A stretch of DNA of 64,000 nt from assembly GCA_037974665.1 (NCBI GenBank), contig CM075765.1:10213501-10277500 (forward strand). The letters run 5' to 3'. Positions within the stretch are counted from its first letter, which is position 1; each line of letters begins with the position of its first letter. The stretch comes from Ehretia macrophylla (taxonomy: Eukaryota; Streptophyta; Magnoliopsida; Boraginales; Ehretiaceae). A program made the translations under genes and the position numbers. Below, piece after piece: positions 1 through 11,659 of this stretch. The notes under the pieces were generated by a model that saw only the letters and a program-made list of their open reading frames with translations, was not told the DNA's origin and did no database searches.

Positions 1-100
1 CAGGGGAAACTCCGTCTATTTTTCCTTATTTTTCTTGCCTTGGGGATTGAATTGGGTTGTTATATCGAGACTTGATTCCACGAAGGATCAAGTCATTACA
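1..100 (+). repeat. 3' end of 5' LTR (truncated by window edge)
   Basis: These bases align with the end of the 3' LTR at about 4650-4752 (shared CTCCGT, TTGCCTT/TGTGCCTT, GGGTTGTTATATCGA and the closing TTACA). The LTR ends in CA at 100. Confidence 0.85.
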
Positions 101-102
101 GG

Positions 103-115
103 TGGTGTTAGAGCT
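103..115 (+). other. Primer-binding site, tRNA-Met type, degenerate
   Basis: TGGTGTTAGAGCT lies two bases after the LTR end and differs from the plant initiator tRNA-Met site TGGTATCAGAGC at two positions. Placement right after the LTR decides the call. Confidence 0.75.
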
Positions 116-520
116 TAGATAGCTTATAAGCCGAGACAAAGTCCTTGGTTTGTCGGGTAGCAACCCTTGAATGAATGTATGCGAAGTGTGTTAAGTGGAC
201 AATATGTTACCTGTATAGTATATGGTAAATGTGTATTATGTGGTCACAATATGTAACAAGTGTTCATAATATGATATTTGCTTCTTGTGTGTATAGAATG
301 TGCATTACGTGATCAATATGCTTTATGTGAAGCTTGTTTCTTGTATAATATCAATTGCTTATAACCTGTTTGTGTGATATTTGTTTCCTGTCTGTTAATT
401 GTGTGTCACGTGAAAATGTTGCATTATATGATAATTATACATTATGTGGTACTTGTTTTTCATGTGATATAATTGCATATATGTTATAAAATATGGGTGA
501 CTCTTTTGGGTGAAGTAAAG

Positions 521-1360
521 ATGGCTGCCAAAACTCTCGGAATCAAGGGAAGACTTAAGAGGAATGAATTTATGACCTTCCAACAAGGAAATTTAATGGT
601 TTCACAGTATAAAGCCCGGTTTAATCAACTGTCACATTATGCTCCGGGGATGGTGAAAACTCCTGAGAAGAGGACTAGGAGATTTATTAGAGGGTTGAGG
701 TCAGAGATCTAGAACAACTTGGCTTCTTTTCAGTTTTCCACCTATGGTGAATCCCTTTTCGCTACAACAAGAGCTAAGAAAGGAAAGAATGAGGAAAGAG
801 CAAGGCTGAGTCAGTCGAGCATGAGGCCTTTTCAAACTCAAGGCCAGCAGAGATATATTCAACCTCATAGTCGGCAGAGTCAGCTACAAAGGCAGGATAG
901 GTCAGTTGTTGTGAGGGCTCAGCAGGGTCGTTCAGTGGCTCCATCAACACAGGGTTCCTCAGGTAATAGTGTTGATGCACCAGCTCCATACTATTGTAAA
1001 TGGAAAGGCAACCTGGAGGACAACTGTTGGATGAGATTGGGGAAATACTTAGAATGCGATAACCGGCATAGAGCAAGGGATTGCCCAAAATTTAAGACTC
1101 AAACTCAGGGTCAGTTTAGGCTAACTATTATGAGGTCTCAACAGGATGGTTCAACTACTTCCTTCCGTCCAGGTTCTTCTTGGAATAAGGTCGCAGATCA
1201 AGTTAAAAATTGTGCCTTTTGTAAATGTAAAGGCCACCTCGAATCTAATTGTTGAATAAAAACTAAGAGTTGTACACAATGTAGTAGTGACCAACATAGG
1301 AAGAAGAACTGTACGAGACAACAGAAAGATCGTGCCCAGACTTCAGGCAGAGGTGCCTAG
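521..1360 (+). pseudogene. Gypsy gag with duplicated zinc-knuckle module
   Basis: One reading frame runs from ATG at 521 to the TAG at 1358, broken by an in-frame TAG at 710 and a TGA at 1253. Early residues (VSQYKARFNQLSHYAPGMV, then RRFIRGLR) match the C-terminal half of the gypsy gag domain; the N-terminal half is missing. A Gln/Ser-rich linker follows, then four knuckle motifs. Two are intact CX2CX4HX4C: CAFCKCKGHLESNC (about 1210-1251) and CTQCSSDQHRKKNC (about 1271-1312). Two upstream ones (about 984-1026 and 1050-1083) have lost their first Cys and one has His changed to Asn. Related elements, including the one at 57708-58920, carry one pair, so the pair seems duplicated here. Gag would package the element RNA. 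The start codon choice is uncertain because the N-terminus is lost. Confidence 0.75.
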
Positions 1361-1429
1361 GTTAGGCCTACAGGTGATATACCTGCACAACATGTACCGG
1401 CCAGAATTGGAACTACTAACCAGCAGGAG

Positions 1430-1568
1430 TTGCCCTGAGGTAGCAGCCATGGTTGAAGGACCAAGAATTGTTGTTGACCTTATCTTACTTCCTGATCAAG
1501 ATTATAGAGTTATTTTGTGTATGGATTGTCTTGTAAAACATCTTGCACAGTTAGATAGTGGAACCTAG
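1430..1568 (+). pseudogene. Gypsy aspartic protease fragment lacking its active site
   Basis: In a frame other than gag's, residues reading EVAAMVEG run straight into VVDLILLPDQDYRVILCMD, then VKHLAQLD. In the related element at 58929-59280 these two stretches are separated by about 70 residues that include the catalytic DTGA motif. That segment is deleted here, so the fragment cannot be an active protease. TAG ends the frame at 1566. Weakly similar residues (ENLLISSTRAIK) continue in another frame to about 1790, before the repeat tract. Confidence 0.65.
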
Positions 1569-1796
1569 ATGATGGAATTTCAGATACCAGACCGACCAGT
1601 GGTAGAAATATCGGGAACCGTGATTCTTTGGAGAATTTGCTTATTTCTTCAACTAGAGCTATCAAGTTTATGAAAGAAAATGCATTTATGATTGATGTGC
1701 TACTGGAAACACTACCTAATTCTAAATTACAATATCGTATGACACTTGTGTTGATCAGGATAAAGAAAGATGGCATCTACGGCTATGTATTAACTA

Positions 1797-2165
1797 TCGG
1801 GATTCTTATTTGGTGTTCTTCTTCGACAATCGATATTCTTATTCGGCATTATTATTAGGTATTCTTCTTTGGGAATTCTATTTGAAGATTTTATTCAGTA
1901 TATTTCTTTGGTATTATTCTATGGTATTCTTACCCAGTATACGGGCATTCTTATTCGGAGTTCTTACTCAGTATTCTTCGGTGGTATTCTTATCCAGGAT
2001 TTTTCTTCGGTATTTTCATTCAGTATTCTTAGGTGGTATTCTTATTTGAGATTCTTATTTAGCATCCTTATTCGGTATTCTTGCTCGAGCTTCTTATGAA
2101 GTGTTCTTGCTTGGTGATCTTATTCGATGTTCTTGATTGGCATTCTATATTTGGTATTTAGCATT
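1797..2165 (+). repeat. Degenerate short tandem repeat rich in TATTCTTATTCGG
   Basis: About 370 bp of imperfect copies of a 12-14-bp word close to GTATTCTTATTCG, with variants such as TATTCTTACCCAG and TATTCTTCGGTG. It occupies the place of pol in this gypsy remnant. The three overlapping Phe/Leu/Ile-rich open frames in it are products of the repeat and are not annotated as genes. Confidence 0.75.
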
Positions 2166-2264
2166 TGGTATACGGTATTCCAACTCATGTGCTTGAGTCA
2201 GAACCGTTGCAACTCAACGAGAACTTGTCTTATGAAAGAAGAATTGTGAGAACGCAATTGTTTT

Positions 2265-2277
2265 AAAGAGGGGAGGA
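2265..2277 (+). other. Polypurine tract
   Basis: AAAGAGGGGAGGA ends at the base before the 3' LTR (TGTGAGACCC at 2278). It is the plus-strand primer expected just upstream of a 3' LTR. Confidence 0.8.
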
Positions 2278-4752
2278 TGTGAGACCCGAGTCTCAAATTA
2301 TGTGCTTTCATTTACTTTATATGATATTTGAATTAATATATGTACAATTATGTGTTTATTTGACTTTACATGCAAATTACGTGTTTATTTGAATTTTGTG
2401 TAAAAATTACGTGTTTATTTAATTTAGTACCTAATATGTGCAATAATATGATTTACATAGGTTTATTAGTTCAAAAGCGCATTTCAAAATCTTTTGATTT
2501 GCTAATTGTTTTCTTTTCATCTTCTTTGACCATATGGATTAAAATTGCATATGCTAGTTAAAAATAATCCCTAAGTTAGTCTTTAATCACCTTAGACATT
2601 TGCTAGCTTGTTAAAATTGAAATTAAAAGCAAACTAGAAGGGTAACTTAGTCATTTGGGCTTTATATTTTCCATTGACCTTCCTTTGACCTCTTTGACTC
2701 TTACTTAAGCCTTTTATATCACAACACAAAGCAAAACACCTCACAAAAAGTTTGGTTCAGCCATGAGAGAAGAAAAGAAATAAGGGCTTGAGTAAATAGT
2801 GAAAAATGGTGATTTTAAGTATTTTAGGAGCAATCGGAAGTCGATTGGAGCAAAACGAAGCTTGTTCTTGACTCGTCTTAGTGTGTTCTAGCCTTCTACC
2901 AATTTATTTTGCCTTTATTTTGCAAAAAAAGGTGAGGGGCTTATTACAAAATTGAGTTTTAAAGTTAAGTTTTTGGTTATATAATTACTTATATATGTTG
3001 TTTATGCTTATATATGTTTATAATTCATGCTAGATAAGTTATTTAGTGCACTTTAATTGAATTTTAGTTAGATGGATTTATAAGTGTTCTACAAAGTGTT
3101 GAATGGCTATAAATGAATGAAAACTTGTTGTATAACATGTTGTTGAAGTCTACCTACGTTGTGGATTGGTTTAATATTGCTTAATAGCTTGAATGGTAGG
3201 AATTGAGAGGTATTGGTCGGCTGGTTGTTCACGAGTTTGGGGGCTTTTGCGTTGTCTCCCCGGCGTTTTAAGTGTATGTTTTGTTAGTTAGTTGCTAAGT
3301 GGTAGTATGAGTGTGGTTTAGTTGTTTAACTGTGTGCAATGTTAGAAAGGTTTATGTAAATGTTGCTAAGTCGAATCTAGTATTGTTGAATTGTATTTGT
3401 TGAGTGCTATTCTAATGTGGTTGGAAATTAGTAGAAATATGAAGGGTATACTATGTTAATTAATTACTAAGTAGTAGTTTGATTGTTGTATGGTCATTTA
3501 GTTGTGAGAGAAATTGAATTAGTGTTGCTTCAATTGTTTTGTGTGGAAAGTGTTGCTAAGGTTGAGTTGGCGTTATGTGTGATCATATATCGTTATTGCA
3601 TGAAAGTGTATGATTGAGGTTGGATGACCTACTTTGTCATCTAATCAATATTTTCTAAGTGATGTTAAAGTGTTGAATTACTAAGTGTTACCATGTTAAA
3701 GTGTTGAATTGTTCAAATGCATGTTAATTGTTAAAGTGCTAAGTGTTGAAATGTTATATAAATGTTATGAGGCATGGTAGCGTCATGTTGATTTGGACGG
3801 CATCGGGTTTGCCAGACAATACTACGTCTACCATGTTCTATCCCCTATCCCTGATGGACAGAATATGGAGAATGTTCATAGGGTATAGGTATTGTGAGGC
3901 ATGGTAGTGTCACCATGTTCTATCCCCTATCCTCATGGACGGAGCATATCATGGGGTATGGGTCTAGGGTTCAGTACTTTCGAAATGTATTCAATGTAGT
4001 GAAAATGAATCGGTTGAGAGTGAAGATGATGGTAAAGTGAACGACATCAACAAGTGACAAGTGTATCCTTTTGAAATATTTATATTTTGTCTCAAATGCA
4101 TGCTAATTGTTCATTGATTGTATATAGTTTAAGTGTACGTTTTCGAAAGGTTTTCAAAGATAAAATGTTTTCAAAACCTTCATTTTATCCTCCCTCGCTG
4201 AGTTTGTCGAAACTCACCCCATTTCATGACCACAATACAGGTGTAGCTGAGATCATGCCTCGAAGTGATTAAAGTGATGGTTTTACTTGTCTTGCCTGTT
4301 GGCTATTGCTTTGGAGCCTTGTAGATTGAGTTGTTTTAGAGACTTTATTTAAAATATGTAAAGTGTATTAAGTGTTTATCTGTTGCTTTAAAGTTGAAAG
4401 GTTTGAAGGAATTTGTTGTAAATTCATAAGTTTACCTTTGGGCATGTTTGTATATTGCTAGCCTAGATGATCTACGTTGAACTACTGTACCTTTATGTCA
4501 TTGTGTAAGGTAGCCTGGCCAAGTGAATTTGTAAAGTTGATGTATGTGTAGTGGCCAGTGGATGTACTGTTTGATTCTATTGTTCTTAAATGAAGTGTTG
4601 TGTTGTTGTATGTTGTTGAACTTGATTGACCAGGTTTGGTCTGGCCATAGTATAGGGTAATCTCCGTTCATTTTTTCTCGTTTTTTGTGCCTTAGGGATT
4701 GGATCGGGTTGTTATATCGAAATTTGATTCCGCGAGGGATCGGGTCGTTACA
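2278..4752 (+). repeat. 3' LTR, 2475 bp, TG...CA
   Basis: It starts TGTGAGACCCG after the polypurine tract and ends GTCGTTACA, matching the end of the 5' LTR at 1-100. An internal tandem duplication lies at about 3772-3957: GAGGCATGGTAG..GTCA followed by CCATGTTCTATCCCCTATCC occurs twice. The LTR start and end resemble the solo LTR at 19954-23571 on the other strand, pointing to one broad family. No coding sequence is seen in it. Confidence 0.85.
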
Positions 4753-5829
4753 AGGAGGAAGGACATTATGTGCTTTGGGAAATTCTCGAGAGAGTTTGTG
4801 GTAACCACATCGGAGCCCGGGCCTTAGCTCGAAAGGTCCTGAGACAGGGGTATTATTGGCCAACATTGCACACTGATGCTCTGATTCTAGTCAGGAGGTG
4901 TGATACTTGTCAGAGGTTTTCTAAAATTCCGAAGAAGCCAGTCATGGATCTGACTGTCATCTCGAGTCCATGGTTGTTTGCGCAGTGGGGTTTGGATATT
5001 TTGGGACCTCTAGCCCCCAGTTCAGCACAGATGAGATCACTCTTCATTACAATAGACTACTTCACTAAATAGGTCGAAGTTGAGGCAGTAGCCAAGATAA
5101 CAGATAAGGCAGTTTGAGAATTTTGTTTGGAAATCTATCATTTGTCGATTCGGAATCCTGAGAGTTATCATTACACACCATGGGAAATTGTTTGACTCCC
5201 ATTGTTTCAAGAAACAATGCGAAGAGCTCGGGATCTCTTTATGCTTTGCATCTGTAGCCCATCCTCAAACTAATGGCCAAGTAGAGGTTACTAATAGAGC
5301 TATTTTGCAGGGATTAAAGAAAAAGTTGACAAACACAAAGGGGCTATGGGCGGACGTTCTTCCCCAGGTCCTTTGGGCCCAAAGGACAACACCCAACATA
5401 GCCACAGGCGAGACCCCCTTCTGTCTAACTTTCGGGGCGGAAGCTATTCTACTTGTAGAGATCGGGTCCCTGAGCCATAGAGTCAAAGAATATGAAGAAG
5501 AATTGAATAACCAGGCTATTCGAGAAGACCTAGACCTAGTAGAAGAATTCCGACAAAAAGCCCAAATCAAAGTATTGGCTGGAAAGAAGGCGATAGCTCG
5601 CAACTTCTCTAAGCAAGTCAAGCCTTGAGCTATCAAAGAATGAGACTTGGTGCTGAGAAAAGCCATTTTCAAACCTAATCCTACCCAGAGAAAACTTAAG
5701 CCAAACTAGGAAAGGCCTTATCAAGTCATCAAGGAAGTCATGCTAGGAACCTACAGGCTTGCCGAGGTCGGAGGGAAAGAGTTGAGAAATGCTTGGCACA
5801 CTGACCATTTGAGAAAATACTATGTATGA
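4753..5829 (+). pseudogene. Tat-type gypsy integrase, C-terminal pol fragment
   Basis: Residues include VCGNHIGARALARKVL, QGYYWPT and RRCDTCQRF (the HHCC zinc finger), GLDILGP and DYFTK (core with the first catalytic Asp), AHPQTNGQVEVTNRAIL (core with the Glu region), then the C-terminal part ending WHTDHLRKYYV before TGA at 5827. Integrase would insert the cDNA. Damage: the first zinc-finger His appears replaced by Leu (EILERVCGNH); stops at about 5071, 5116, 5626 and 5707; frameshift between about 5120 and 5190; and the second catalytic Asp region reads THHG instead of the usual DNG. The fragment begins abruptly at the LTR end at 4752, fitting an insertion of the left gypsy element into this gene. 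Confidence 0.85.
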
Positions 5830-5980
5830 ACAATGTAATGTTTCTATCTTCAATGAAAAAGGCTTCTTCTCCCCATGAACGTGCCTCACAGACTACTTTT
5901 GTCAAGAAATAAGAGGAAGGAGATGCCTTGGCATAGGCCTTCCTTAATTCGTTAAAGGGATCAACATTCCCTAAGTGCCT
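5830..5980 (+). repeat. Diverged 3' subrepeat edge of the Tat element
   Basis: After the integrase stop the sequence grades into a diverged form of the subrepeat: GGGATCAACATTCCCTAAGTG here against GGGATCATAATCCCTCTAAGG in the array. No gene is seen. Confidence 0.5.
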
Positions 5981-8900
5981 TGACGAGTATCCTATGGGAG
6001 CGCCTACCTTACCTCACAGGCTACAACAAGACTCCTACGGGAGCTTAACAGCCTCTTCAGGAGTCATTACCCTCCTAAAAAAGGCCATGATAGGATTCCT
6101 ACGAGGACTTACCATGCCCCACAAGCTACAATAAGACTCCTATGGGAGATTAACAGCCACCTCAGGAGTCTTTATCCTCCTAAAAAGTGCCATGACAGGA
6201 TTCCTACAAGGACCTACCATGCCCCACAGGCTACAAAAAGACTTATACGAGAGCTTAACAGCTACCTCAGGAGTTATTATCCTCCCAAAAACGGTCGTGA
6301 CGGGATTCCTACGAGGACCTACCAAGCACCACTAAGGCTAAGACAAGTACCGTACGGGGACTTACCAACTTACCTCAGGGATCATAATCCCTCTAAGGGC
6401 CTCGACGAGTATCCTACGGGAACCTACCATGCCCCATTTGAAGGTGCGTGCTACCTAGATATAGTATGGTGTTTAAAAATTTTAAAGCATTTAAACGCAA
6501 CAAAAACTTAATAGCATGCTTATCTAGGATCAAACTACAAGTTCTAAGATGAATAATTACAAAAACACTAAGAACATGTATAAGAACAATTCATAAAGAA
6601 TAAAATCCAAAAAGAGATAGTTTTGTGACCTTGACTTGTTAGCTTAAGAAACGTAATGAAAAACACAAGACTTGATCACCTTCTTGCTCCTTGAAGGTCT
6701 ACACACCTAGGAGTTCTTGGAAGATTTTGATCTTCTCCTCTATGACCTTCTTCCTACTCTTAGATGATGAAGAATTATGGGATTCTTCTCTTGTATTTTC
6801 CCTAGAGAATCTCCTCGACGGGTATCCTATGGGAGCGTCTACCTTACCTCACAGGCTACAACAAGACTCCTATGGGAGCTTAACAGCCGTCTCAGGAGTC
6901 AATACCCTCCTAAAAAAGGCCATGATAGGATTCCTACGAGGACTTACTATACCCTACAAGCTACAATAAGACTCCTACGGGAGATTAACAGTCACCTCAG
7001 GAGTCATTATCCTCCTAAAAAGGGCCATGACGGGATTCCTACGAGGACCTACCATACCCTACAGGCTACAAAAAGACTTATATACCTCGGGAGTTATTAT
7101 CCTCCCAAAAATGGTCGTGACGGGCTTCCTTCGAGGACCTACCAAGCACCACTAAGGCTAAGACAAGTACCCTACGGGGACTTACCAGCCTACCTCAGGG
7201 ATCATAATTCCTCTAAGGGCCTCGACGGGTATCCTACGGGAACCTACCATGTCCCATCTGAAAGTGCATGCTACCTAGATATACTATGGTGTTTAAAAAT
7301 TTTAAAGCATTTAAACTTAATGGAAACTTAATAGCATGCTTATCTAGAATCAAACCACAAGTTCTAAGATGAATAATTACAAAAATACTAAGAACATGTA
7401 TAAGAACAATTCATAAAGAATAAAATCCAAAAAGAGATAGTTTTGTTACCTTGACTTGTTAGCTTAAGAAACGTATTGAAAAACACAAGACTTGATCACC
7501 TTCTTGCTCCTTGAAGGTCTACACTCCTAGGAGTCCTTGGAAGCTTTTGATCTTCTCATCTATGACCTTCTTCCTACTCTTAGATGATAAAGAATTATGG
7601 AATTCTTCCCTTGTATTTTCCCGAATGAATCTCCTCGACGGGTATCCTATGGGAGCGCCTACCTTACCTCACAAGCTACAACAAGACTCCTACGGTAGCT
7701 TAACAGCCGCCTCAAGAGTCATTACCCTCCTAAAAAAATCCATGATAGGATTCCTACGAGGACTTACCATGCCCCCCAAGCTACAATAAGACTCCTACGG
7801 GATATTAACAGCTACCTCAAGAGTCATTATCCTTTTAAAAAGGGCCATGACGGGATTCCTACGAGGACCTACCATGCCCCACAGCTACAAAAAGACTTCT
7901 ACGAGAGCTTAATAGCTACCTCAGGAGTCATTATCCTCCCAAAAACAGTCGTGACGGGATTTCTACGTGGACCTACCAAGCACCACTAAGGCTAAAAAAA
8001 AGTACCCTACGGGGACTTACCAGCCTACCTCAAGGATCATAATCCCTCTAAGGGCCTCGACGGGTATCCTACGGGAACCTACCATGCCCCATCTGAAGGT
8101 GCATGCTACCTAGATATACTATGGTGTTTAAAAATTTTAAAGCATTTAAATGCAACGGAAACTTAATAGCATGCTTATCTAGGATCAAACTACAAGTTCT
8201 AAGATGAATAATTACAAAAACACTAAGAACATGTATAAGACCAATTCATAAAGAATAAAATCCAAAAAGAGATAGTTTTGTTACCTTGACTTGTTAGCTT
8301 AAGAAACGTAATGAAAAATACAAGACTTGATCACCTTCTTACTCCTTGAAGGTCTACACGCCTAGGAGTTCTTGGAAGCTTTTGATCTTCTCCTCTATAA
8401 CCTTCTTCCTACTCTTAGATGATGAAGAATTATGGGATTCTTCTCTTGTATTTTCTCTAGTGAATCTCCTTGACGGGTATCCTATGGGAGCGTCTACCTT
8501 ACCTCGCAGGCTACAACAAGACTCCTACGGGAGCTTAACAACTGCCTCATGAGTCATTACCCACCTAAAAAAGGCCATGATAGGATTCCTACAAGGACTT
8601 ACCATGCCCCACAAGCTACAATAAGACTCCTACGGGAGATTAAAAGCCATCTCAGGAGTAATTATCCTCCTAAAAAGGGCCATGACAGGATTCCTACGAG
8701 GACCTACCATGCCCCCACAGGCTACAAAAAGACTTCTATGAGAGCTTAACAGCTACCTCGGGAGTCATTATCCTCCCAAAAATGGTCATGATGGGATTCC
8801 TATGAGGACGTACCAAGCACCACTAAGGCTAAGACAAGTACCCTACGGGGACTTACCAACCTACCTCAGGGATCATAATCCCTCTAAGGGCCTCGACGGG

Positions 8901-10139
8901 TATCTTACGGGAACCTACCATATCCCATCTGAAGGTGCATATTACCTAGATATACTATGGTGTTTAAAAATTTTAAAGCATTTAAACGAAACGGAAACTT
9001 AATATCATGCTTATCTAGGATCAAACCACAAGTTCTAAGATGAATAATTACAAAAACACTAAGAACATGTATAAGAAAATTCATAAAGAATAAAATCCAA
9101 AAAGAGATATTTTTGTTACCTTGACTTGTTAGCTTAAGAAACATAACGAAAAACACAAGACTTGATCACCTTCTTGCTCCTTGAAGGTCTACACGCCTAG
9201 GAGTTCTTGGAAGCTTTTGATCTTCTCCTCTATGACCTTCTTCCTACTCTTAGATGATGAAGAATTATGGGATTCTTCTCTTGTATTTTCCCTAGTGGAT
9301 CTCCTCGACGGGTATCCTATGGGAGCGTCTACCTTACCTCACAAGCTACAATAAGACTCCTACGGGAGCTTAACAACTGCCTCAGGAGTCATTACCCTCC
9401 TAAAAAAGGCCATGATAGGATTCCTACGAGGACTTACTATGCCCCACAAGCTACAATAAGACTCCTACGGGAGATTAACAGCCACCTCAGGAGTCATTAT
9501 CCTCCTAAAAAGGGCCATGACGGGATTCCTACGAGGACCTACCATGCCCCACAGGCTACAAAAAGACTTCTATGAGTGCTTAACAGCTACCTTGGGAGTC
9601 ATTATCCTCCCAGAAATGGTTGTGATGGGCTTCCTACAAGGACCTACCAAGTACCACTAAGGCTAAGACAAGTACCCTACAGGGACTTATCAGCCTACCT
9701 CAGGGATTATAATCCTTCTAAGGGCCTCGACGGGTATCCTACGGGAACCTACCATGCCCTATCTGAAGGTGCATGCTACCTAGATATACTATGGTGTTTA
9801 AAAATTTTTAAGCTTATAAACTCAATGGAAACTTAATAATATGCTTATCTAGGATCAAACCACAAGTTCTAAGATGAATAATTACAAAAACACTAAGAAC
9901 ATGTATAAGAACAATTCATAAAGAATAAAATCCAAAAAAAAGATAGTTTTGTTACCTTGACTTGTTAGCTTAAGAAACATAACGAAAAACACAAGACTTG
10001 ATCACCTTCTTTCTCCTTGAAGGTCTACACGCCTAGGAGTTCTTAGAAGCTTTAGATCTTCTCCTCTATGACCTTCTTCCTACTCTTAGATGATGAAGAA
10101 TTATGGGATTCTTCTCTTATATTTTCCCTAGTGAATCTC
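5981..10139 (+). repeat. Satellite-like array, five chimeric units of about 830 bp
   Basis: Units begin GACGRGTATCCTATGGGAGCG at 5981, 6818, 7638, 8472 and 9308 (periods 837, 820, 834, 836). Each has about 4.3 subrepeats of about 105 bp (in unit 1 at 5981, 6089, 6194, 6299, 6404), then about 375 bp identical in kind to the end of the Angela-like LTR, starting TGAAGGTGCRTGCTACC at 6439, 7259, 8094, 8930 and 9764. In unit 5 this LTR part simply continues into the full LTR. In the other four it stops at GAATCTC (for example 6813) and jumps back to subrepeat 1. Unit 2 has lost about 16 bp in the fourth subrepeat. Repeat-derived open frames of 60-184 residues inside are not genes. Confidence 0.9.
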
Positions 10140-11645
10140 GTGTGAGAGGGAAAGAGAGAGATATATATATTTCTTCTTATATTCTCTTGTGAGAGAGGTG
10201 AAAATAATGAAGGTAGAAGATGAGCTCTATTTATAGATATGGAATAGCCTTAATAGTTAATCCATGCTAAACTAGGATTTTGATTCTCAGCCCATAATCC
10301 AATCCTATGCATCTTTGGACTTAGCTAGCCCAATAACATATTTAATCAACTCTCCTCACTCTCTTGGATTCACGCGTGGACCATGCCTAGGTGGGCTAGG
10401 CGTATGACTTGGCCCATCTTGCTTAGTCCATGTATTATTTTGCTAAATTAATTAATTGCTAGTTTCCAATTTATCCACAACTAATCCAAATAGATATTCT
10501 CCTAAATAGGATACTAAGTTGTAATTGGATACTTTAATTTAGCAACTCTAAATATAATAAGCATCTAGGAAACTATAACATACATCTAAAAAGAAATAGG
10601 CTAAAAGAGGGCCCAAAAGACATAAACAACTTGGCAACTAAAAAGACCAAAATACCTCTATTAATCCCTATAGCACATTTAGGTTTCTCAACCTGACTTA
10701 TTCCACTAAAAAGTCATGGCTGCACTCCAAGATGTTTACTGCTGAATGCAGAAGCTTGTCATACTAAGTATGGCATTTTTCTATGACCTACTAAGCTAAA
10801 TGACCAAAATACCCCTCCATGTAACACTCACAATCAATAAAGACTTTCCAAGTGCTATTTTTTTCCTGATTGTATCTTCTCCTTGAGACATCTAAATCCT
10901 TTAAGTTACCATCCACTAGATAAGTAACACTTAATCTAGGGAGCGACCCACAAGCCAAATATCCGACATACTCCTAGAGTATATCATTGAGCTTAGATTA
11001 GGACGATCTACTGGATAATCACAAGGGAACGATTGTTCCATCATGCAATGACATGGATTCTCTATTGCATACGTATGTCCTAACTAGTCAAACTCATATG
11101 CCCAACACACAGAGCTGTTGACCCACAATTGAGGTCTCACCCATAGTGCATCAAAGTACTTGAACCTTATTTCGTCAGTTCATCCACATATGCTTAAGAT
11201 TAAGAGTACTGAGCATTTAGTATCATAAGGTATATATTGATCTTTATCTTTGAAAATACCTCTTGGAGAGATCATACCTAAGTGATCCATTCAATGTGTG
11301 ACGTACACACTAGTGAGGCTTAGTTCGAAAACCTACCAACGACCAAGGCAGGTCACCCTCCATAAAGGGCTAACTCATTATAACCTAGACCTTGATAAAG
11401 CATCCAATTCCATCAATTAGTTATGAACTGATTCTAGAACCAAATGTCTATGACTTAGACCTTCTGTGCTCGGACACTGTGCACCTAAGTCATTCACTAA
11501 AGAATATATAATACAATACAATTATACATAAATAAGGTAGAGAGAATATATATGAATGTAACCATTAATCATAAACAATCACAACGTGTATTCATTCCCT
11601 GAAATGTCATGTGCTAGAGGTTTTTTGGGCATACTATTCCCAAAA
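9764..11645 (-). repeat. 3' LTR of the Angela-like copia, 1882 bp
   Basis: It pairs with 17127-18877 along its whole length, for example TGAAGGT.CATGCTACCTAGATATACTATGG at the low end and GGCATACTATTCCCAA at the high end. A TATA box for minus-strand transcription, TATAAATAG, lies at 10227-10235, upstream of a GA-rich stretch at 10143-10170. Confidence 0.88.
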
Positions 11646-11659
11646 GACTCCCACTTGCA
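11646..11659 (-). other. Polypurine tract of the Angela-like copia
   Basis: On the minus strand AAGTGGGAGTCT precedes the 3' LTR start TTTTGGGAATAG, which is the expected place and composition. Confidence 0.65.

Larger units (their letters stand above)
1..4752 (+). mobile_element. Tekay/Del-like Ty3/gypsy remnant, 5' end outside window
   Basis: The last 100 bases of a 5' LTR are followed by a degenerate tRNA-Met primer site, a broken gag, a protease scrap, a degenerate repeat tract, a polypurine tract and a 2475-bp 3' LTR. The two LTR ends match: both end in a run reading close to GATCAAGTCATTACA / GATCGGGTCGTTACA. No reverse transcriptase, RNase H or integrase is present between protease and the 3' LTR, so the copy is defective and about 2 kb inside instead of the usual 5 kb or more. 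The long LTR, tRNA-Met primer and gag zinc knuckles fit the Del/Tekay group of chromoviruses; the diagnostic chromodomain is missing, so the lineage is inferred. It sits directly against a Tat-type integrase at 4753, probably as an insertion into it. Confidence 0.8.

Noticed and set aside
5981-6438. CRISPR-like regular repeats
   Set aside because: Units are about 105 bp, contiguous without spacers, in plant retrotransposon DNA.
6691-9836. Open frames of 60-184 residues repeated in the 5981-10139 array
   Set aside because: They recur once per unit, start in LTR sequence and run into subrepeats, and show no domain. They are products of the tandem repeat, not genes.
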